64,000 nt of DNA from Cyanoderma ruficeps. Taxonomy: Eukaryota; Chordata; Aves; Passeriformes; Timaliidae. The stretch is from assembly GCA_008694505.1 (NCBI GenBank), contig VZDJ01000116.1, positions 19,829,716-19,893,715 on the forward strand, written 5' to 3'. The stretch's first letter is position 1. Each line of letters begins with the position of its first letter. A model generated the notes under the pieces. It worked only from the letters and a program-made list of their open reading frames with translations. It had not been told where the DNA came from and made no database searches. The position numbers and the translations under genes are program-made. Shown here piece by piece: positions 51,301 through 57,300 of this stretch.

Positions 51301-54300
51301 GAGGAAACGGTACTGGCATCATGTGAGTTCCTGATCTGAGACAGCAATGAGATGTTTGGAGTTATGACATACCTCATAGAGGTCAATCATCACATTCCCC
51401 TCCAGCCCTTGGCTACTCTTGACGTTTTCCAAGGCCAGGGTGAAGTAGATCCCCTGGGTGTCAGAGATGTACAGATTGTAGGTGTCGTTCTGGTTCCACT
51501 CCTGCACAGCTGCAAACACCTGGTTCTCATCTGTGCTGATAACATGCATGTCCTGGGGAAAGAAAAGAGAGGCAGGTTACTCGAGGGAGCTCTGTGCTGC
51601 CATTTCCAACGGCGCCAAAGTAACTGGGGATATATTTAGGCTGGAGTTCAATCAGGAACTCAGGAGACAATACTGTGCCATTTTACTATTTTATTGTCTA
51701 CAGCCACTGTAAGCAGGTAATTCCATCCAGGAGTATTTTACACCAGCTCTCTTCTGCCAGTTTTTAAAGCAGTAATTAACTGATGAGGTGTTAATTGAAC
51801 ATTTGCATTGGCACTACAGCGTTATACAGCAGCACTTTCACTCCCCTTACCAACACCTTCATTTTAATGAATATTTTGTCTGGGGAATAGGGAGGGTTGT
51901 TTATTTGTTGGGTTTTTTTCTGTTTAGCATCTGAGTGATTCCACTCATAACTATGGAATCACAGATATTACAAATGTAGGGGCCTAAAAAAAAAAAAAGA
52001 AAGAAAAAAAAAAAGATTATCTGAAACATCTGCTTCTTGCCCAGAATTCAGAAGCCAAATATGCTCAGGACCTGATACAACTAGGAACTAATGAGGGAAC
52101 ATCTGCTGTTATTTACTGTTTCTAATGACAATGTGGGCTGGAGCCAAGGCCCTGGACCACTATACTAAACAGTACACCCCAAGAAATAAAACAGAAAAGC
52201 AACCCTAACCATCACTAGCTATAAAGAACAGAAATGTAGTTAGATGAGTAGTGTTGTGAGAGACGTTTTGTTTTACTCTGTTTCTTCTGTGTTACAGGAG
52301 GCAGGAAACCTCCTGGAAGCAAAAGATTGCATAAGTGAAGAAAAAACCAGGAACTATTGAACCTGATCCCATCTTTCAATGCCTGCAGAAATTATTACCC
52401 ATTTTATTTTATTTTCAATTACAATGGAAAAAGCCACCAAGAGAGAGATTGCTATAATGAAATTCCCAGGCTCTATCCGCCCAGCACAGGCACCCTGAGT
52501 TCTTTGGTGCCATAAAAATCTGTGGAAGTAGGAAATGAAATGAAGATTTCTTAGCACCAGGTGATTCCCAGAAGACTCAGCTGTTCGGTCTGTTTTGGGC
52601 AGATATCCCAAAGTTATTCTGCTTCCATGAATCTCAGCCAGGACTTTCTATATGCAAAAACTGAGAACTTTATCAGAAAATATACTCTTTGGAAGCTGAT
52701 GCTACTTCTCCCTTCTGCTAATAATAGTCTTTGAAAATTCAGTGTCTGGTGGCTTTTTAGGGAGGATTAATACTTCCTGATGAAGCCTTGTAATGTAAAA
52801 ATAAAAAAGCAATATAATGAAGAAATTTGATCTATAAATTTGAAAGTGGATTCACCATGGAGTTAAGATTCAGAACAGTTGCTTGTTCATCCAGATCCGG
52901 ATCTGAATACAGAGTGGATGAATATGCACTTGATTTACTTCCTTCTTTGCACTGGAGAAAATCATGTCCCAGAAGATGGGCTCGTTTTGTGAAGGAACAG
53001 ATTGGCTTAATTCCCGAGGCAATAGGAAAAGTAATATAAGTCCCACTGAGTCCTACTAATTTTGGCTGTGAACAGACAGCCTCTCTCAGCTCCAGCTGTG
53101 CCAGTAGGAGTTACAGCCACAGCTGTTTGTCTGTGGCTCCTCATTTCAGACTGTCACCCTGGTTCAATCTGCTGGTAGACACATCAGCAGGTGTTCCCAG
53201 TGTGCTCCAGGCAACGTTGGCTAGCACAGCTCTAATCTCAAGTGTTAATTTCTGCATATGGGCACACATGGGCAGGCCTCTCCATTTGAACATTGACAGA
53301 AATTATAAGTAAAGCTTGTTTTCCTGTACTGAATGTACTTTTTCACTACCTTACCATTTCATTCAATAGTTTTGTAAAAACTGGGGGAGAGAGGTAAAAA
53401 GATACTTTGATCAACACCACAGAAAACTAAAGGCAATTTCACAAATGCTGAAGAAGCAAACAATTTATTCACTAGATGCTTCCTGCATTTGATCAGAGCA
53501 TGCTGTAAGATGGAAGTCTAAAGAAGATTCCAGTAAGCCTGAAGGAATTTAAGCCTAGGGAAGCAGAGATTGAGACTGAATTGGCATAATATACATAATG
53601 CAGAAAGTCAAAAAATATAGCACTCCAGCTGTGTGCCTTTGGGGATAAATTAACTTTTCCTCTTAATATGGCCTTGTCCAATAAATGCAGCAATGATGCA
53701 CAGTTTTGATAGAAAAGGATGAGGATATGGGCATCAAACAGATCTTGGACCAGCATCAGGGATTCATTTCCACATCGGGAAAATTAAAATTAATCAGCAT
53801 ATTATATTTTGTTTTTCCAGGGTGGGGATTAAATTCGGGGGGAGGGGTAGGAATAATACAAAATTACAGCCTTCATCTTGATTTAGCACAAGCTCCTTAC
53901 AGAGATGGAAGAGGACGGGAATGTGAAGCAAGGCACCTTTCTCAAACAGTCATCACCTTCAGGGGCTCCCCTTGCATTTATCTGCTGAGAGCCTGCTTTT
54001 TTTTCCTCTCAGTTCCAGAACATACTGGAAGTACAGTAATATGCAGTTCTACTATCTGTCCCTTTTGCCTTTTCAAAGACAAAAGTAACATGATTCTGTA
54101 CATGGGTTTGATCAGGTGTCTCCCCAAACAACTAAAAGCCAAGGCTTTCTGAATTACTAAACAATTCCCCCTCTTGCATTTGGTCAGGGAACATTTTTCC
54201 CTGGCAAGTTAAATAGTAGGGATGTGCAATGCCAGTTTTATTCTGCCAGCTCAGCTGGTCAGAACATGGTGCTAATGGCAACAAGGTTGTGGGATCAATC

Positions 54301-57300
54301 CCTATATGGGCCCTTCACTTAAGAGTTGGAGCTGATGATCCTTGTGGGTCCCTTCCAACCCAGAATATTCTGTGAAATGTCTGTGAAGATGCTGGCTCTT
54401 GCCTTTGCCTTCTGTGAATTTACTGGGGCTGTCAGCTCTTTTAAGGTCTGTATTTAAGGATCTTATTTATTTATTCTTGTTATTGCTTCTTCCATCAGGA
54501 TGTGCATCCTGAGGCTGAAAGCAGGTGATGAATTTAAAACAGAGATACCATATGCACCCATCCCATCACTATTCAACCCAATACCAGTTAAGACAGGTCT
54601 TTTTAAAAGAGATATTGCTTGACTTGCTTCAGTATTGTTAAACGTCTGCCCAGTGCACTGGCCTAAACTGGAGTAAATGCACCCTGTGTGTACATTTAAG
54701 GTGATTGTCATGAGTGACACTACAGTGTGTGACACAGCCCACAATGTGGTGCTGTGGTACAGAACAGGCAGCATCAACATCACTGCAACAATTAACAGAT
54801 CTCAATAAAGACTATTTACAGAGTTAACACAACCTGTGTGCACATATGCAGGCACCTGCTTGAAAGGAACAGAGTTTCAAGTTTATTTAGGCTTTTAATC
54901 AAAGTAGCTACAAGGCTGTTAATGTCAAGAAGAATAATATTTTAGTTTGATTTGCTGTAGGCCATCCTGCCTGAGCAGCAGCATCACCTGCCAAGGCTGC
55001 CTGGTGTCACATGCCTCCAGTTCAGGAAGAGTGACAGACACAGACAAAAGGCTTGATATTTCCACCTTCAATTCCAGAAGTCACTTAGTACTGTTTACCA
55101 TATTTGGCCCCTCGCTTTTAGCTGAAGGAGATAAAAGGGAATTTGGGCATAAAAGAAGCTGTATGTTCCAATTCCTTGAATAATACAATTGTCTGTGCAT
55201 TTTTCATAAAAGTGACTATTTTGCTTTGATAGCAGTCTCCTAGACAGCCACAGTTCCACTGTAGCTCCTTCCAAGCCAAATGCATCTCTTCAGACTTTGA
55301 AGATATTCCGAGATTGTGATAAAGCATCCTTCTTTGGGTCAAATAACATGAATATATTGCTCCAATTCCTGTTCTCTGGAACACACTGTAATTTAATTCT
55401 AGTGTATTGTCCCTGGCTCTGCAGTGATCTCTTTGAGAAGGTGGACAAAAAATAAATGTAGGCTAAAGGAAACAATAAGTTTAAAGCAAACAGTGTCTCT
55501 ACAGATGGTCGGATTTGGCCGTAAATAACAATTTTTATGTGGCTTTCACAATAACCATGCTAAAATCCAACTCCGTTGCTAAGGGCTCCTTCAAAAAACA
55601 CCTTTTTAAATCTGATCTGAATTTGCAGAGTAATTTCTCTTGCTTGGGCAGGAAGTTTCAAAGCAAGCTATCTTAAAATGTGACTGAAAATTCTGAGGCA
55701 GACCGCAGGTCTCCCGTGTCATAGATAAGATCTCATGGCTTCTGGTGGGGTCCTCACTGTCCTGCAAGCTGGTTTCCAGAGCTGTGACCAGCAGCAAAGG
55801 TTCCAGCAGCAGAGTAGGGGAGGTGAGGCACCCAAGGGCTGGGTTTGAGCTGCAGTCTCTCTATATGAAGGTCACCCAGTCAATCCACTACAAACAGGTC
55901 TGTTGGGTTGAGGAATCAAGGACAGCCAGTGGTGAAATTAGCCAAATTATCCTTTTGAACATTTCCACCTGCAAAATCTGACCTTGCACTTTCTTTTTTT
56001 CCTTTTGATAATCCCTGCTTAGTTTCTGGGAATGCATTGGTCCTCTGATGTTAGACCTCATAAAGAATTCATCAGATTATTTGCTACCTTTCAGCTTAAA
56101 TCTCATTTAAGACAGACTATATCAAAAATGAAAAGGCCAAAAAAAAAAGTCCCCCGTCTTTGTTAGAAACCCATTAGGACCTCAGCTGCAAATTGGTGGT
56201 TTCCTCAAAATGGAGCGAACATTTTATATAGGTCTTTCAAAAAATTCAGCTTCAGAAGGCAGAAATATCCCTTCAAGCTCCAATGCTAATTCACCATTGT
56301 TAATTAGGCCGGAGACAGAGCAGGCACACAAAGACATCTTTCTGCTTGGTTCCCATTAAAATCTGCTAATGAGGCAAAGCACAAAAAGCTACCCATACAA
56401 GACGAGAGAGAGGAGAGGGGAATTTAAAGACAAAAAAAAAAAAAAGAGAGAGAGAGAGAATCCCCTCCAAAACTTAATGAATTAACCATAAAGAAATGGT
56501 AATTGACGTGGGCTGTGGTATCTGAATACATTTCATGCTCATGTCCTTGACTAGCCAAAGTGCTGACTTTTGGTTTTAGTCCTTTCTGGCTTGCAAACAC
56601 TCGGTTAAACAAGAATAAATACTGTTTTCACTCAGTGCATGTCATCTTGCAGTTACTTGTGTTGGGCTCAAGATGTTCTGTGCAATCAAAATATCTGTAG
56701 GCCCATATGGGCATTCTAGCAGCAGCAACCTACCTTGGGCAAGGAGTACTTTGGCAGCTTCATCTGTGCAAAGGGGCTCCTCCTATAAGAAACGTAATAA
56801 TGTGGTCTTCCACCTGATGTCAGCTACGAGAGAAGCAGGAAAGTTATCATCAGGTTTTTCTTAATTTTTTTTTATTATTATCAGAAAGAATATCAAGCAA
56901 AAGATGATAAGAGAAACACCACAGTGTGGTGGCAATGGCATAAACTGCAGCGCTGCTACAGCTGAGGAATAAACATTGATCCAACTGACAGTGGCTGAAA
57001 AAGAAAACAAGGGGAATCCCATTTTCAGCAAAGACAGACAAGGGCTGGAATCTCGTGTGGAAACTTGTAAATCTTGACTTCAGTTGGGCCATTGTGCCAC
57101 CTCGTGACTCCACAGCTCTCCTGTGCCTTGCCAGAACACTCTGTTCTCTGCTATCTGCAGAGCTGCCACGCAGGCTCCTGATTAGATCAGCACATTGGCA
57201 GACATGAGGCTTAATTTTTATTTCTGCTTCCAGCTTTGCTTCCTGTGTGGCCCTGGATAAGCCATCATAGGTATCTGCTATGAGATCAGGTAAATATTCA

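Larger units (their letters stand above)
51553..56733 (-). other. SORCS1: Intron v2-v3, with a SINE
   Basis: 5.2 kb. Holds an A-rich run at 51986-52015, a tRNA-derived SINE at 54240-54378 and an A/GA simple repeat at 56432-56460. Nothing else recognised. Confidence 0.8.

Noticed and set aside
54240..54315. Possible functional tRNA-Ile gene
   Set aside because: A and B boxes are mutated, stems do not pair properly, and a CR1-like tail follows; it is a SINE head.
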